A DNA stretch of 64,000 bases from Spirometra erinaceieuropaei (Eukaryota; Platyhelminthes; Cestoda; Diphyllobothriidea; Diphyllobothriidae): NCBI GenBank assembly GCA_902702965.1, contig CACRXP010000384.1, forward strand, positions 495,593-559,592, read 5' to 3'. Made by a program: the position numbers and the translations under genes. Below, piece after piece: positions 23,836 to 35,727 of the stretch (within the stretch, counting starts at the first letter, position 1; each line of letters starts with the position of its first letter). Under the pieces are notes generated by a model. That model saw only the letters and a program-made list of their open reading frames with translations. It did no database searches and was not told the origin of the DNA.

Positions 23836-24639
23836 GACGTTGCATTGAAGGGCGCCATCAGTTTGTCTTTTGTAATTTACTTCTTTAGACAGTTCTTTAA
23901 TAAGGCATTTAGCCGACAGCTGTTCGCGTATTTCACTTTTATTGGGGTAATGTCAAGAAATAGTTGGGACTTCTGGCTTGTGTTTTCACTCCCATAAAAT
24001 AACACTGATACTTTGGTTGCAAACGAAACATCTGCTTGTCTTTTTTATCGAAACCTTTTTGGATATATTTTTCTACGTTTAGGCCCCGTCCTGCGATTAT
24101 AAATGAACTACATAGTAGCCATATAAATGCTAGCATATTGCCCAAATTGCTGATGCTTTGTCTCTTCTGTTTCCAAACTACGAACTTACAGTGATCAGAT
24201 CGCACAAATAATATCTTACTTTATCCTCAAAAGTTAAAATCGGCATTCGATAACCAACCCTCTTGCAAATGGTAGGCCTAGATGCGTTAGTACGGTTTTT
24301 TAGGGTAAACACTCAGACGGATACACTAATGGGATATTATGCAATCAATAAAGCCTCTGGTTATCAAAAATAACCTTTTTGTACATATTTTTCTTCACTG
24401 TGGCGTCAAACTATTTCGTTTCATGATTTCCTGCGGTAAGTCTAAAATTTGAACATCCGTATGTAAAACTCGCGTTCTTCCCAAGGAACCGAACCTTTTT
24501 CAAACAAAACAAGGAACATCTGTCGGACAAGCATAAATGCATGCATGCGTGTGTATAGTAGGACAAATTCTCGTTCTCTTCATGCGGTTTCGCAAACAAG
24601 TTCCTCGTATCTCTGCTAAAGTCTATTCCTCTCGTGTTC

Positions 24640-25960
24640 AGTCGGATCTGCCGAACTTTATCCATTGCTGAACTTCGGGAACCACCTTCACTGGGTTATT
24701 TCAGGAACATCTGGACGTAAGAATGCTATTCCAGATCGTGTGTGGCTCGCGTAGACGGGTTGTTTATATTTGTCGTCCGCCTGCGGCCGTCGTGGCCCCA
24801 TTTTGCCTTAAACTGTTACACAATATGGTGGAATTACGATTCTATGCACACAGATTGCTCCCAAACCTTCAAGATTTGATTTCAGAGAATAACAGTCAAT
24901 AGTTAACTGATGCCCTGTTATTGAGCTTTCAAAAGGATCGTGAAGAATTTGATCTCTACTGTAAACGTGCTATATTTCCCATCCTCCATCCACCGCTGCA
25001 CGTCGGGCACTGCTCTCAACGGATGATTCCGGAAACACCTAAAGTGCAAATTCTATTTCAATTAAGGCCCCCTCATCTGAATGCGGGAATCTGATAAACG
25101 GAAGATGAAATCTCGTATGTCTCTCGTAGCATGCAGGGAATGGCTAAAGGTATAAGTTACCATTGAGTACGTGCACACGATATAGATAACCTGAAGTTGA
25201 TTGCCACTCATCCCAGCTTTTCACCGGATTAATGATAGATTGATCCTGAAAGACCTCCAGGAAAGCCGCGATCATGAATTGGGGCATATGTGACCGCGGC
25301 AAGACTGTGTTGTGGATCGCCGTGAAACTCCTACCTCAACATGCCCTGCTGTAGAGTTTACGCAAGTTAGTATAATGGCGCTACATATAACATAGAAACA
25401 GACTGATTATGTCGTAGTATGTACACACTGATTAGCATCATGCGTCTGGTATGTGTGACGAATTGGTGTAGATGCTGACTTTGTTCTTCGAAACATCCAC
25501 GACAAGGCGTATACAGTCAAATCTCCATTACCGACAACAGCTTAGAGATAATGCATTGCATGCCTATACATATTATTTGGAGATTTCGAGTTCTTCCGAA
25601 TCGAATAAACCAGTTTTGCGGGTGAATATTTATAAACACATTTGGAAAAATCATACGCACAATGTAGAACCTCAACCTGATGTTTTCACTAGAAGCCGAT
25701 ATCTGTCTCATCAGCTGCATGCTTTCATGTCACCTGAGAGGCAGTTACTGCTTTCTAACGAAGAAACGGCGGTCTAAACAATCGCATTTGGAACATTGCA
25801 TTCCTTTAGAGAAGGTTAGTCGGCAGAAGCGAGTTATGAATTTCCGACTGTCGAATGGAGTTCATCAAGCGCTCTACTGCGTTGACTGTTAAATACGCCG
25901 ATAGCTACCATGCATATTCCTATCCCCAAGCAGCCGTGAATTAACAAACACTATATAATG
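24640..25960. other. Unassigned stretch
   Basis: Includes a 101-codon plus frame at 25472-25777 without a recognisable motif or signal. Nothing else recognised. Confidence 0.35.
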
Positions 25961-25964
25961 ATAG

Positions 25965-26080
25965 GGAGCGCTCGCCGGTCGTTCTTACGGAACTCACTGG
26001 TTCCGTTGTGCCTTACGGGCTCTCTCTCGAGCCCAACCAGCAGCCGCAGAGCGGCGCATGATATAGGCAGTCAGTGAACC
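25965..26080 (-). repeat. Stand-alone three-hairpin module
   Basis: About 105 bp with three short hairpins: GGAAC/GTTCC, GGGCTC/GAGCCC, and a third GC-rich one (weak here). It has no tRNA-like part on either side. Compare 52470-52565, 47795-47905 and 58080-58200. Confidence 0.7.
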
Positions 26081-26084
26081 AGAA

Positions 26085-26690
26085 ACGCGTGCTCGGTGGC
26101 TCCTGTAGAATTACACGTTGGATTGCCGGAAAAAATTACGTCAACTACATTGTTGCAAATGTGGTTGAGTAGTCTCCGCTGATTTCAGTAGGTGTGCGGA
26201 ACAGAATTCCTGTATTCACACTCGTTGTTCAACAATAGTTTTACCCAATTATGTCCGTAGACTTTAGGGCTACTCTATTGCACCTTCATGGTTTCATACA
26301 AAACGATGCAGGACACAGGAACAGGAACCCACCGTAATACAGAAAGAAAGGTTGAGTCAGTGGCAAGATTTCGGTTAGCACACGAGAATGGTATCAGCGC
26401 GGGACTAGCAGACTGTCGCATCGCAATTTACAGCAGTTTTTGTAACTGCAATAACCTAGAAAATGCCGCTGGGTTTAGGCCTTCTTCATTTATTGCGGCT
26501 GCTCCCAAAACATTTATTGTCAAGCCTGTTCTGTCTTACGGGGTATTTGTGTCATTACACTAGCTTATCTGCAAAAATGCCAATTTAATGTGGATTACTT
26601 TCTGAAACCATTAGCGACGAGCCCGCTCTCTGTTACCATTATCTTGTCGTTTCCTCTGCTCCCTGGGCTTCTTGGATGAGGACAATGCGG
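26085..26690. other. Unassigned stretch
   Basis: A 91-codon plus frame at 26288-26563 shows no motif. Nothing recognised. Confidence 0.35.
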
Positions 26691-26699
26691 GCACACATT

Positions 26700-26830
26700 T
26701 ACCTATATATATATTCGAAGAAAAATGAGTCTTTTGGGAAAATGAACTAACTTTATTTCGCAAATTTTCGAGTCTAGTTCCGCAGCTCGTCCTCAGACAT
26801 GTAGCAAGTGTGGAAAAACAGTTAAAATCA
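26700..26830 (-). mobile_element. PLE tail, AATT family
   Basis: A short tail only, bounded by ATATAT tracts at 26705 and 26850. It shares CCAAAAGACTCAT-like and AATAAAGTTAGTTCATT sequence on the minus strand with tails at 20640-20700 and 22310-22345, and includes the hammerhead-like block. Confidence 0.6.
26745..26805 (-). ncRNA. Hammerhead-ribozyme-like motif, AATT class
   Basis: Minus strand: CTGAGGA (26796-26790), a stem II of GAG/CTC with a long loop, then GAAAATTT (26769-26762). Stem III would be the self-complementary AATT, with T at the cleavage position. The core bases appear present. Confidence 0.55.
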
Positions 26831-27079
26831 AAACATACCATAACAATCGATATATATATATATAGCCTAAGGTCTTCTTAAAATACGGCGGTACCCTACA
26901 TGTGGAAATAGTAGAGCCACCGCATTCGCAATGACCAATTTTGGTACACTGAATGCCCTACTCAAGATAAGCGCTTGATGCGTTGATAGCTCTAGTTCCG
27001 GCATTTCTTTCAAATTCATCATACCACCTGGCGGACAATAAAGTGCTTGATGGATGATCGAGATGTGGACGACAGATGA

Positions 27080-29245
27080 CTCCCGTGGTTAGCAGAAGTT
27101 CCCGACCTAAATCCGACGTAGTATTTTGGGTATACCGTTGATCCTCGATTTAGTGAGCACCGCAAATGCATCTGGATTCACTTAGTAGATCTGGTGCAGT
27201 TGCAGAACAAGCAACTACGTTGAGAAACGGGGAGACTGCTACCGATGCGAATCGCCGAACACGCGGCTGGAGTGTGGAGAAATGACGCCAACTTTCAAGT
27301 CGCGACCCATCCGAAAAGACCCGGCTGCAAATTCAAGTTCGATTATGACGAAATTCTTGCTAGAGGTGATAATCGCGTGAGCCGCGAGTTGCTCGGGTCA
27401 TGTTTTTATTGGATTCCAGTCTATCAACCAGTGCGATGGCATCCCTACCACATATTTGGTGCCGACACATAATCCGGACAAAGTAGTTAGCCACTCGGGA
27501 ACGCACAGGCCGTTAAAACAGACGGCCGAGCAATCAGCACTCCAGTATCCAATACGGACGATAAAACTGCAGTCAATAACAACTCGAATGTTGACCATCA
27601 GGCAATTAGCGCACCAGCGGGGAACAATCATCGATAAAAGGGATAGTGCATACTTAACATAGGCATAGCGAGTACATGCAATACATACTGCATCTTGCTG
27701 AGCATGAATCACCCCTATTTGTCACTGCCTCTGAGGATGGATTCGATCTGGAGTCCGGAACTTCAGGCGAATAAAGTTTTTGTTACAGCGGTCGTTTCTA
27801 GTTCTTCACAATTCCAGGGATGTCCACCGTTTGCTCCTCCGCAGACTGGACGCGGAGTGCTTACAGCGACCGTAGACTTGCGCCGCATATACTGCCCCCA
27901 CTCCGCCTCTCACACCACACGGTGTAATCACAACCATGATCGATAAGAACCGAAATCGAAAGCCTCTAGCGGCTGCACTACTGTCCGAGCAATCAGACGG
28001 AACTACGGTGATCTCATCAGTAAATATTTTGCTTGCTCTTACACGATAGCGTCGAGAAGAATAATCATTGTCAAGCAGTGTTTTAGGAAATTACTAAGGC
28101 GCTCTGTCTGGAGCCTTTGTGCGTCTCGCTACAGTGTTCTTGCAGGAGCTTATGTGAAATACCAGACTGCGTCGACTCCTGCTTAATGGCGTCTATATGA
28201 CACTCCCATTCATTTCGGACCCCAGTCGTCCTCCTTTCTTACTGTGTGAAATCCTGGTAGTTTGTGTTTAGAACAGGAGTGTGGTGGCACGTTTAGGTGC
28301 GGGTTTACGCCGCGCAAGTCAACGGAGCGATCTCGCACCTCCAGTCTTCTTTGCTCTGCCATGTACCCGTGCACAGGTGTTATGGGGGTAGGAAGAGAGA
28401 GTTGGGTTGATTCGGCGCAAGCCCACGATCACGCGTAAGTCGTCGTCTTTACGTCGGATTCAACGGGTGAACTATCGCAGGGTTTCAGATATGAGGTGTT
28501 GGAGGATTAAAGTATAAATAGACGTTGCATTGAAGGGCGCCATCAGTTTGTCTTTCGTAATTTACTTTTTCAGAAAGTTCTCTACTAGGGCATTTAGCCG
28601 ACGGCTGTTCGCGTATTTCACCTTTATCGGGGTGATGTCAAGAAATATCTGGGCCTCCTGGCCTGCGTTTTCACTCCCAAAAGTAACTCTGGTAATTTGG
28701 TTGCAAACGAAAAATTAACTTCTCTTCTTTATCGAAAACATTATAGATATCTTTGTCCAGGTTTAGTCTCGCTCTGCGATTAGAAGGGAACTTCACAGTA
28801 GCCATAATGGGATATTATGCAATCGATAGAGCCTCTGGTTTTCAAAAATAACCTGTTTGTACATATTCTCCTTCATTTAACTTACGAGGATTAAAAATAA
28901 AATCCACCAGAGTCAAAATTGCTGTCCCTTCCTTCTGCAAGCTCCTAAGACTGCCATAACTCTTACCGCTTTTACGCACCTGTAGTCTGTTTGTGCGGTG
29001 GCTGTGGCGTCAAACTCTTTCGTTTCATGACTTCACTCTCCCCGTGTTAAGTCACAAAGTCCGTGCGTAAGACTCGAGTTCGCCCCGAGGAACCTAACCG
29101 TTTTCAAACAAAACAAGGAATATCTGTCGTACACGCATAAATGCATGCATGTGTGTGTCTAGTCAGACAAATTCTCGTTCTGTTCATGCAGTTGCGCGAA
29201 CAATTTCCAACGTCACTCTTGTCTCGTAGCTCCGCCAAAGTCTGT
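27080..29245. repeat. Segmental duplication D, copy II
   Basis: Second copy of the block described at 22412-24630, about 4.67 kb downstream in direct orientation. It contains the PLE 3' part 27160-27795 (decayed hammerhead 27731-27764), an R4 fragment (27830-27950), and TATAAATA at 28513. The PLE fragment shares its private mutations (GGAACTTC) with copy I, showing that the duplication came after the PLE died. Confidence 0.8.
27160..27795 (+). mobile_element. PLE 3' part with decayed hammerhead (copy II)
   Basis: Broken GIY-YIG nuclease coding region (RIAEHAAGVWRNDAN frame from 27245) and tail, equal to 22480-23110. Carried here by duplication, not by retrotransposition. Confidence 0.8.
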
Positions 29246-29339
29246 CGCACGAGTGGAAAACCGCCAAAGACGAATACTTCCTATGTGCTCATTTACGACT
29301 CAGTACTTTGGGAGGTTTTCAATAGTGCATTTATTGTCA

Positions 29340-29445
29340 TTCAGCTGCAAAAAATCGGCGACTTCGGTGGGGTTTGAAACAACCACAGCAGGGTGAGGGC
29401 GTGCGTGGAGCCAACATTCTAACCAACTGAGCTATGGGGCCTACC
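29340..29445 (-). repeat. tRNA-like repeat, inverted partner of 29690-29790
   Basis: On the minus strand, GGCCCCATAGCTCAGTTGG looks like an acceptor strand plus a near-perfect A-box. Further on, TTTCAAACCCCACC resembles a B-box, but the anticodon and variable regions do not fold cleanly. A matching plus-strand half is at 29720-29790. It is a tRNA-derived repeat or pseudogene, not a convincing tRNA gene. Confidence 0.5.
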
Positions 29446-29689
29446 GTCTCATGTTACCCGCCCAGCTTACTTCAAAGTATGGAATAAACCAAATCGGATA
29501 TGGTAGTCTGACTGTCCAAGCAGGATTTCCCAAGTAATCAATCCAGGATCCACTAGATGACTACGAGACTCACGGTAATAATATGTTGTTTGGCAGATTT
29601 CAGGTAATTTATTTCGACCTAACAGTGAAGAACCCAGCTAGGTAATTTGACCCAAATTCGATTAAACCCACGGCTGTCAGAGGAGCCTC

Positions 29690-29790
29690 GTATTTTACGT
29701 GGCTAAAAGGTGGGCTGCACTCAAGCCCCAACTTGCTGTCGTCGGCTCGAATCCCACCGAGGTCGCTGAGGTTTTCCTAATTGGATCAAG
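29690..29790 (+). repeat. tRNA-like repeat, second half-copy
   Basis: GGCTCGAATCCCACCGAGGTC carries a B-box (GGCTCGAATCC) and the same downstream CCACCGA(A/G)GTCGC as the minus copy at 29340-29445. Confidence 0.5.
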
Positions 29791-29799
29791 AGAAACTTG

Positions 29800-30560
29800 T
29801 TAGTCCTCAATCACCAGTCATACCCAAACTCAGGCTATGACGTGAGTTGTCATTCTATCGATCAAGTGTATGAAAGAAAAATCCGAATATAGGGGAAAAG
29901 TGATTAGTTTTTGTTATGGTAAGAGAAACACTTGAAGTTTTCAACGGAGGACGGTCACGGCTCGAGAAAATCAGGGTCGTCAACTATCTCCGCGACCGGC
30001 GATCGCGGGGACAATTCAGGTCGCGGTGACATTCGGGTCGGATGCAGCCACACAGGTGCCATTAGCGGGTCACACATCAAACAAACTGCGCCATATAAGG
30101 AGACCTGTCCGCATGACATCCCAGTCTCTAAAAGTGGGTAGACGAAACAACTACTCTAAACGTCAGACCTCCAATACGCTTCTCCCGGTGAACACCTCCT
30201 TTTCGTTCGATTTGTAGTTGTGCTCAAGGCGTACCTGTAAGCCATATATTCTACGGGTAATGTTTTAAGATGCATTTGTTGTACTAAGAAGGTCTTTTGG
30301 AGTAATGGTTTTAGTTATATTTGAACATGAGGATGGGCATTTGTGAGCCTTTTAAAGGAGTCTCAAGCATTTGCGAATTTCAGCTTTTCGGGGGTATCCG
30401 TGGTCCCGAGTCCCCCGCGAATGCCGGGAGGTTACTGTAGGGTGTACGATTTTTAGTTTGGGCAAATTGGTTTGTCCCGCACCTAAGGCAGTCTACGTAA
30501 CCGAATATAAACTCAAGAAACAAGACAATGCACAATCTGATTACTTTACTACATTGACAG
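29800..30560. other. Unassigned stretch downstream of secreted gene 3
   Basis: Short plus-strand frames at 29932-30217 have no motif. No polyadenylation signal for the minus-strand gene was found close to its stop. Confidence 0.35.
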
Positions 30561-30562
30561 TG

Positions 30563-32187
30563 CTAGCATGCAAGAGGAATAGTCCCCTCAAGCTTCGCAA
30601 TTGCTGTCCAAACCGATTTCTTTATGTAACTCTTGGATATATAATCGAGGGGCAAGGAGATACCCATAGACCTCAATTCAAAGGGACGTTTGAAGGACAG
30701 TGCAGTGATGGCGCATGTGGGTTGCGTCTGGTTGGTGTTCATTTGTCCGGAAATGTTCGCAACAAGGTCGGCAGCATGTTTTATCTTTGTCGGTGGGTCC
30801 AAGGATTTAGGGTTCGCTACCTGTAGTTGACAAAAACAGAAATATTTGGTGGTCTTGTCCAGATGTTTGCAAACAAATCCGCTTTCCACTGACTCACTGT
30901 AAATAAAACATTAACTTACATGATATATTTCGAAATAAAGTGGTAGTCGGAGATATGTACAGGCGTAGTGTTTTACGTCAACTATATGCAGCATTTCACA
31001 GGTTCTTCTAGAGGAAATACCACCAAGAAACACAGCAACAGAAAACGTTCTTGTGCGTTTAACAGTTGAACTTAGGGACTGATTCAAGGCCGAAATACTC
31101 TGTGCAAGAAATCTCGCCACAGGTTCTTCCTCCTGTTTGTCTGGTGAGGATACATAGTATGGTGTCTTGGGTTTGACGTCTAAAGTGCAAAATATGTTAA
31201 GCGAAAAAAAATTACATTTCGTTCGGTTGTTTATTTGTTGGTTCACAAAAGCTGCTCAAGGTATTAATCGCCGGCTTTGCTATGCCTGGCACGATGTGGA
31301 CTAGCGCAGTACGGTCATGCACCGATCTGGACTAAGTAGGGAAACTGTTCGCCCCTTATACCTCGTGGCCTTTTTTATAAAGATTAATAATAATAATGAT
31401 AATAATATAGAATATGCATCACTAAGGAATGAGCTGGTTTCTTCGGGCTTGTCCGGCCAGCCAATCATACCCTATCATTGCTGCTATTTATCTACAGACG
31501 GGGTCTCAGTCGTGGGTTACCATGTGTGACATAACCGGCACGCTGTGTGATTAGAGCTAAAACTGATCCCCTGTCGCTCCCAGGATCTCCCGACCGCAAC
31601 TGACAGACGTTGCGCTCCTAGCTGGCTGACAGGGCGTTGGGTCAACGCTCAAAGACGAAAGAATTCGGATCCCAGGCAGGATCATCCAAACCGCGTGTTG
31701 GGACATGACCGGATGACGACGGCTGCTACGCCAAACGTCTACGACATAGTCTTCCTTGTCCTTGTCCCTATTCATCCTTATGAATTATAAAAGGGGTGAT
31801 CCCTACTTTCTAAAATTCAGACCTCTATCACTCAATTCATCTACATTTCCTGCATATGTGTTAACTGTTCAATACACCTGCATGCCGCAGACCTGGATTT
31901 TATTCGAAATGAAAATTATCGCACACTGTGTAGTGCCAGGGGTAGCATGATTCTAGTCGGCAAAATACCTTGTTCTCAGAAACATAGCACAGATTCGAAA
32001 GAATTAAATCTGTAAAAATATATAGAATGTTGTGATCACCAGGAAAGATTATAAAAGAGGAAATCGAAAAGTGCGAGGAAGAGCGAAACAACTTGCATTT
32101 TCCCTCAGATTCAGACGTCAGAGTCTTTGATCTACAGGCGAACGCAGTTTCTATAATGAATATCGTTATGCACGTTGCCAAAATCAT
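30563..32187 (-). CDS. Secreted protein, family 1 member 3 (three exons)
   Basis: Exon 3 is 30820-30563 (258 nt), after ACTACAG. Exon 2 is 31179-30920 (260 nt), after GCACTTTAG and ending CAT|GTAAGT. The second intron is 99 bp. Exon 2 has C-x12-C (RRTCEM to HYAC) and shares GxISSxxxCxML with the gene at 5415-6621. Exon 3 has C-x48-C and ends PLAC. A likely exon 1 is 32187-32136: ATG in good context (AACCATGA), a hydrophobic signal MILATCITIFIIETAFA, and a phase-1 donor GCCT|GTAGAT. The phase matches gene 1, but the donor is weak, so exon 1 is less certain than exons 2 and 3. The joined frame gives 189 residues. No stop or frameshift is seen. Confidence 0.65.
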
Positions 32188-32189
32188 GG

Positions 32190-32865
32190 TTCTTTTGTCT
32201 AAGGTCTTTCTCCCTAGAGTGTAATGGTCTATAAAATCGGGGTTTTTATCAATGCTTTTATGCGTCGTTGCCCAATCAGCTCATAGTGCGTTTAACTCAG
32301 CTGACTGTCACTTTTTAAATTAAAAAAGTAAGTCTCTCTGAGCGATTTACTGCTGGAGGAGAAAAACCAACACCGTTAGTACCTTTGGCAGTAGAAGCCA
32401 CAAAAAAGAAAAAAGATTTGCATAACATTGTCATGTAGCTAAACGGATGTGATGGGCGGGAAATTTTGACCAGCTCAGGTGAGCCTATTTCAAACTGATA
32501 AAATAGTTAAATGGGGCCACAGAAATGCAAAAATTAAAATTAAAACCAATATTCACATCGACCGTCGCAAACAACGACATCAGTCGACTACCTCAGGGAA
32601 TGTGTGCAACAAGCAGGACATTCGTGGGGTCGGCTGTGGAAGTAATGGTAGACTTTCACTGCATCTGCCGCACTCACTCTTTCCTCAACAACCCCAATCC
32701 GGTGTCTAGGTAAAGTCAAGAGGACTTGAGGAGGGTGTGGACAAATTTGGCTAGCGCGTGTCATTACACTGTCCCCCTTTATTCGGCATCTGTTATGGAT
32801 ACACAAACCAATAAAGCCTACCGGAAAACTAATCGGCCAAAGAGCGGCCCATCTATATATACACA
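32190..32865. other. Unassigned stretch upstream of secreted gene 3
   Basis: Nothing recognised; may include the promoter of the minus-strand gene starting at 32187. Confidence 0.35.
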
Positions 32866-32867
32866 TA

Positions 32868-32954
32868 TATTAAGAAAGGTGAAGTTCTCTGGGAAACAGC
32901 AGAATTTTATTGTGAATTTTCGAGACTGGTTGAAATACATATATATATATATAT
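32868..32954 (-). mobile_element. Truncated PLE tail ending in a (TA)n tract
   Basis: Minus strand GAAAATTCAC (32922-32913) and CAATAAAATTC match the hammerhead 3' half of the tail at 59630-59680. The CTGA half is replaced by (TA)n at 32938-32954. Confidence 0.5.
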
Positions 32955-33430
32955 GGGCATTACGTGGTTATTCCACAGTAGTTGATTGTCTTCGACTCAA
33001 ATGTTCATTGAAATTTCGGTTCTGACCCTAAAAAGTCATGTCCCGGAGACTTAACTCCAAGTTCTGCACTGATTAATTTCCGAAATTATTCACCTGATTA
33101 TTCTCTGGAGTTCATATACCAGAAACCGCTAGAGAACGCTGGGGGTCCCACTGAAGAGCCGAACCCCTCGCAGCTGTGTCACGCAGCGGCAGAATATCGG
33201 CGAAACACGTGTCTGGGCTTTTAGCAAGTATTTAGGTCGGGAGTACGGTATAATACCTTTACCATATATATATATATATATGAATAACTGATGTGGTGTG
33301 CATTCCGAGGTGATATAATGAGAAAGTGAAGGCTCTTCAGCAGTTGTCACTTTCACACCCGGGAAAGGAGCCAGCTGAAGGTCACACGACCAACGCGAGA
33401 CATTGACCCACCGGCGCGCCCAATCAGCCG
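32955..33430. other. Unassigned stretch with (TA)n
   Basis: A (TA)n tract lies at 33264-33281. Its neighbour GATGTGGTGTGCATTCCGAGGTGA resembles GACGTGGTGTGCAGTCCGAG at 59569, just before another PLE tail. Otherwise nothing recognised. Confidence 0.35.
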
Positions 33431-33689
33431 AGCGTAATTTGCACATGCAACGGCAGCTGATCAGCCCATCCAATTATATGGGGAGGGCCCATAGGCACAC
33501 AGATTTTGCAACAAGTACGACGACCGGTCAGGAGACGGAGGTTACAGGAGCGTGCCATCGGCCGCACGCGGAGGGACCAAAGCCCATCCCGAGCCAGAAG
33601 GCAGGTCAGAGTTCGTGTATCAGACATGCCTATAACACGGGATAGGCGGCGAGACAGAACAACTCTGGGTTAGCAGAAACAAACACCCT

Positions 33690-33745
33690 AAGATTACTCT
33701 GATGACGGAAACGTGGAAGTTTCCGAAACGCCAGCACCAATACGG
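33690..33745 (+). ncRNA. Hammerhead-ribozyme-like motif with altered cleavage site
   Basis: CTGATGA (33699-33705), hairpin GGAAAC/GTTTCC, then GAAACGCC ending 33732. The expected GTC reads GCC, which removes the conserved U before the cleavage base. The fold is otherwise complete. Confidence 0.55.
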
Positions 33746-34331
33746 TGTGGTCCATTCTATCGCCTCTTTTTCTTCTTCGTCTTCTTTTGTGGATAATGAA
33801 CGGGATATACATAGATATATTGCTAAGGGGAGCGAAGACCCGTGTTGGAGAATACATGAGGCTAGTAAGGCGAATGAACCCTTTGTCTCTGGTGGCCAAA
33901 CACTGCGCCGAATCCGGACGCAGTTTCGCCTTTCAGCATGCAGAAATTCTGGGCCGGGAAAACGACCGCATAGCCAGGGAAACAATTAAGGCTTCGCACA
34001 CAGGGACAACCTCCATCAACCGTTGTGTGGCTCTTACCGCTTCCTACCAAGCCCTTCGTACGCAGCTCAGTAAACAAATGAGCAAACGTGAACCCAGGCT
34101 AAACATGAATCCAGACATGAGCGAGTCCATGGTGGAAACACACTCAGCCATCCTTCAGGCGTGTTCCGACGAAAGCCAGTCCTCACCACAACTGGTCCAT
34201 CTACTAGTCCGGCGGACGATAAAACCTAGAGTCGTTGTGGCGTAAACAAGATTGTCAAGCTTCGACGACAGCTACGGTCAATGAAGGTACGAACGACGGT
34301 CACCAACGTCTCAACGCTGGTCCCCGATGTA

Positions 34332-35325
34332 CAGTGCGTGACCTATCTCATGAAATGTTGGCTGAAATTCTGAAATGCGTTTTCGATTAGGAAGGATTAC
34401 TTGGTCGCGGTTGTGATAGTGATTATCTTAAGGCATACTCTTATAACATTTTGGACTCGGCAGGATGTCGGCTTTTAAAAGCACTTCTTTTCAATCTCCT
34501 GTAGAAAGTGTGTTTCGTAAAAAATGACTACTTAAGTAGCATGCATTTTTCTCATTGATATTCGATGGTCTTGGAAATTCAAATATATTTTATAGAAGCC
34601 ACAAACAAAAATATGCTTTCTTTTAGTCAATCAATAGAGAATCACGTCTTCTTTATATTTTATACCTAAGGAAAAAGGATAAATAGGTTTTAAAAAGTTT
34701 CTAATTATGAGACCTTTTAAGACCGCAATATGTCCATTCACATAGCATCGTACCTGGCCGTTTACCACTGCTCCTCATGAAATTTACAACATGGTCCGGA
34801 TCCATTGCAAAATTTTATGGACCCTGTATGATATCTCTTTAATGACATAGAAAAATATGGGATTTTCTTTACACGGAACGCATGCACTTTGTAGAGTGTA
34901 ATCACTAAGCGCTAATGCAACGAATGATCAGGTTCCAAATTTTTCGGCAATTAGAAAACTTTTTTAAAACCTAATTATACTCCTTCCTTAGGTAAAAAAA
35001 TATAAAGAAGACGTGATTCTCTATTGATTGACTAAAAGAAAGCATATTTTGTTCGTGGTTTCTATAAAATATATTTGAATTTCCAAGACCATCGAATATC
35101 AATGGGAAAAATGCATGCTACTTAAGTAGTCATTTTTTACGAAACACACTTTCTACAGGAGATTGAAAAGAAGTGCGTTTAAAAGCCGACATCGTGCCGA
35201 GTCCAAAATGTTATAAGAGTATGCCTTAAGATAATCACTATCACAACCGCGACCAAGTAATCCTTCCTAATCGAAAACGCATTTCAGAATTTCAGCCAAC
35301 ATTTCATGAGATAGGTCACGCACTG
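34332..35325. mobile_element. Foldback transposon copy 2, TA target duplication
   Basis: 994 bp, flanked by TA on both sides (34330-34331 and 35326-35327). Ends are CAGTGCGTGACC and GGTCACGCACTG. Arms 34332-34712 and about 34940-35325 are nearly perfect inverted repeats around an AT-rich loop of some 230 bp. There is no ORF for a transposase. TA duplication and a CAGT end fit Tc1/mariner-type mobilisation (inference). It sits inside the tail of a PLE, so it is younger than that element. Confidence 0.9.
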
Positions 35326-35554
35326 TAGATTGAGTACACTCCGTCACCCTCCTTCCCTCCCCCCCCGTCCGCCACAGTTCATGTATGCATGCGGCTAGTG
35401 ATCACTAAAGCTGATCCACCACCCCCTCATCCGGCGAAAAGACGTTCTAGGACTCACTTCTCGTTCCTTCCTCCCTGCCGCCCTGACTTCATATGTAGGA
35501 AAACCCGTCTTGACAGGACTGTCACCTACATATAAATTCTGTGAGGTGCGACAC

Positions 35555-35615
35555 TACACTCACCTCCGACGATGGAAGCTTGTATGCTTTTGAAACGTCA
35601 GGACGGTAAAACAAT
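35555..35615 (+). ncRNA. Hammerhead-ribozyme-like motif, ACGT class, core U mutated
   Basis: CCGACGA (35566-35572; the family CTGACGA with U changed to C), hairpin GGAAGC/GCTTTT with one G-T pair, and GAAACGTC ending 35599. Stem III is the self-complementary ACGT. The single core change probably impairs it. Confidence 0.5.
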
Positions 35616-35645
35616 GGTTCCCGAGATCGTAATTTCTTCTCAAAT

Positions 35646-35687
<42 letters not shown>
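35646..35687. repeat. (TA)n microsatellite at PLE end
   Basis: About 20 TA units directly after the PLE tail. Confidence 0.95.
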
Positions 35688-35690
<3 letters not shown>

Positions 35691-35727
35691 GACGGAAGGG
35701 TGCTAACCAATCAAGTTACGGAGCGTG

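Larger units (their letters stand above)
22412..24630. repeat. Segmental duplication D, copy I
   Basis: The block from CTCCCGTGGTTAGCAG (22413) to about 24630 recurs at 27080-29245 in the same order. It contains a PLE 3' part, an R4 fragment and about 1.4 kb of unassigned DNA with a shared TATAAATA (23828-23835 and 28513-28520). Indels differ between copies: 24115-24325 is absent from copy II, and part of 28870-29005 is absent here. Both copies keep an open frame just after the TATA (ending LFAYFTFIGVMSRN), which is suggestive but not proof of a gene. Confidence 0.8.
33430..35645 (+). mobile_element. Tandem PLE pair, split by a foldback transposon
   Basis: 33430-33760 is the tail of one PLE copy with a hammerhead-like motif and a TTC-rich end. 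A 5'-truncated second copy follows: the C-terminal nuclease frame (HCAESGRSFAFQHAEILGRE, INRCVALTASYQALRTQL) from about 33800 to the stop near 34243. Its untranslated tail is interrupted at 34332-35325 by a foldback transposon, then resumes at 35328 and ends with a second hammerhead-like motif and (TA)n. Tail-then-coding order matches the head-to-tail (pseudo-LTR) arrangement known for PLEs. Confidence 0.75.

Noticed and set aside
29340..29445. Functional tRNA gene
   Set aside because: Good A-box but weak B-box and no clean anticodon arm; a second decayed copy nearby indicates a repeat.
30371..30826. 151-codon plus-strand ORF
   Set aside because: It is antisense to exon 3 of secreted gene 3, whose frame, splice site and family match are better supported.
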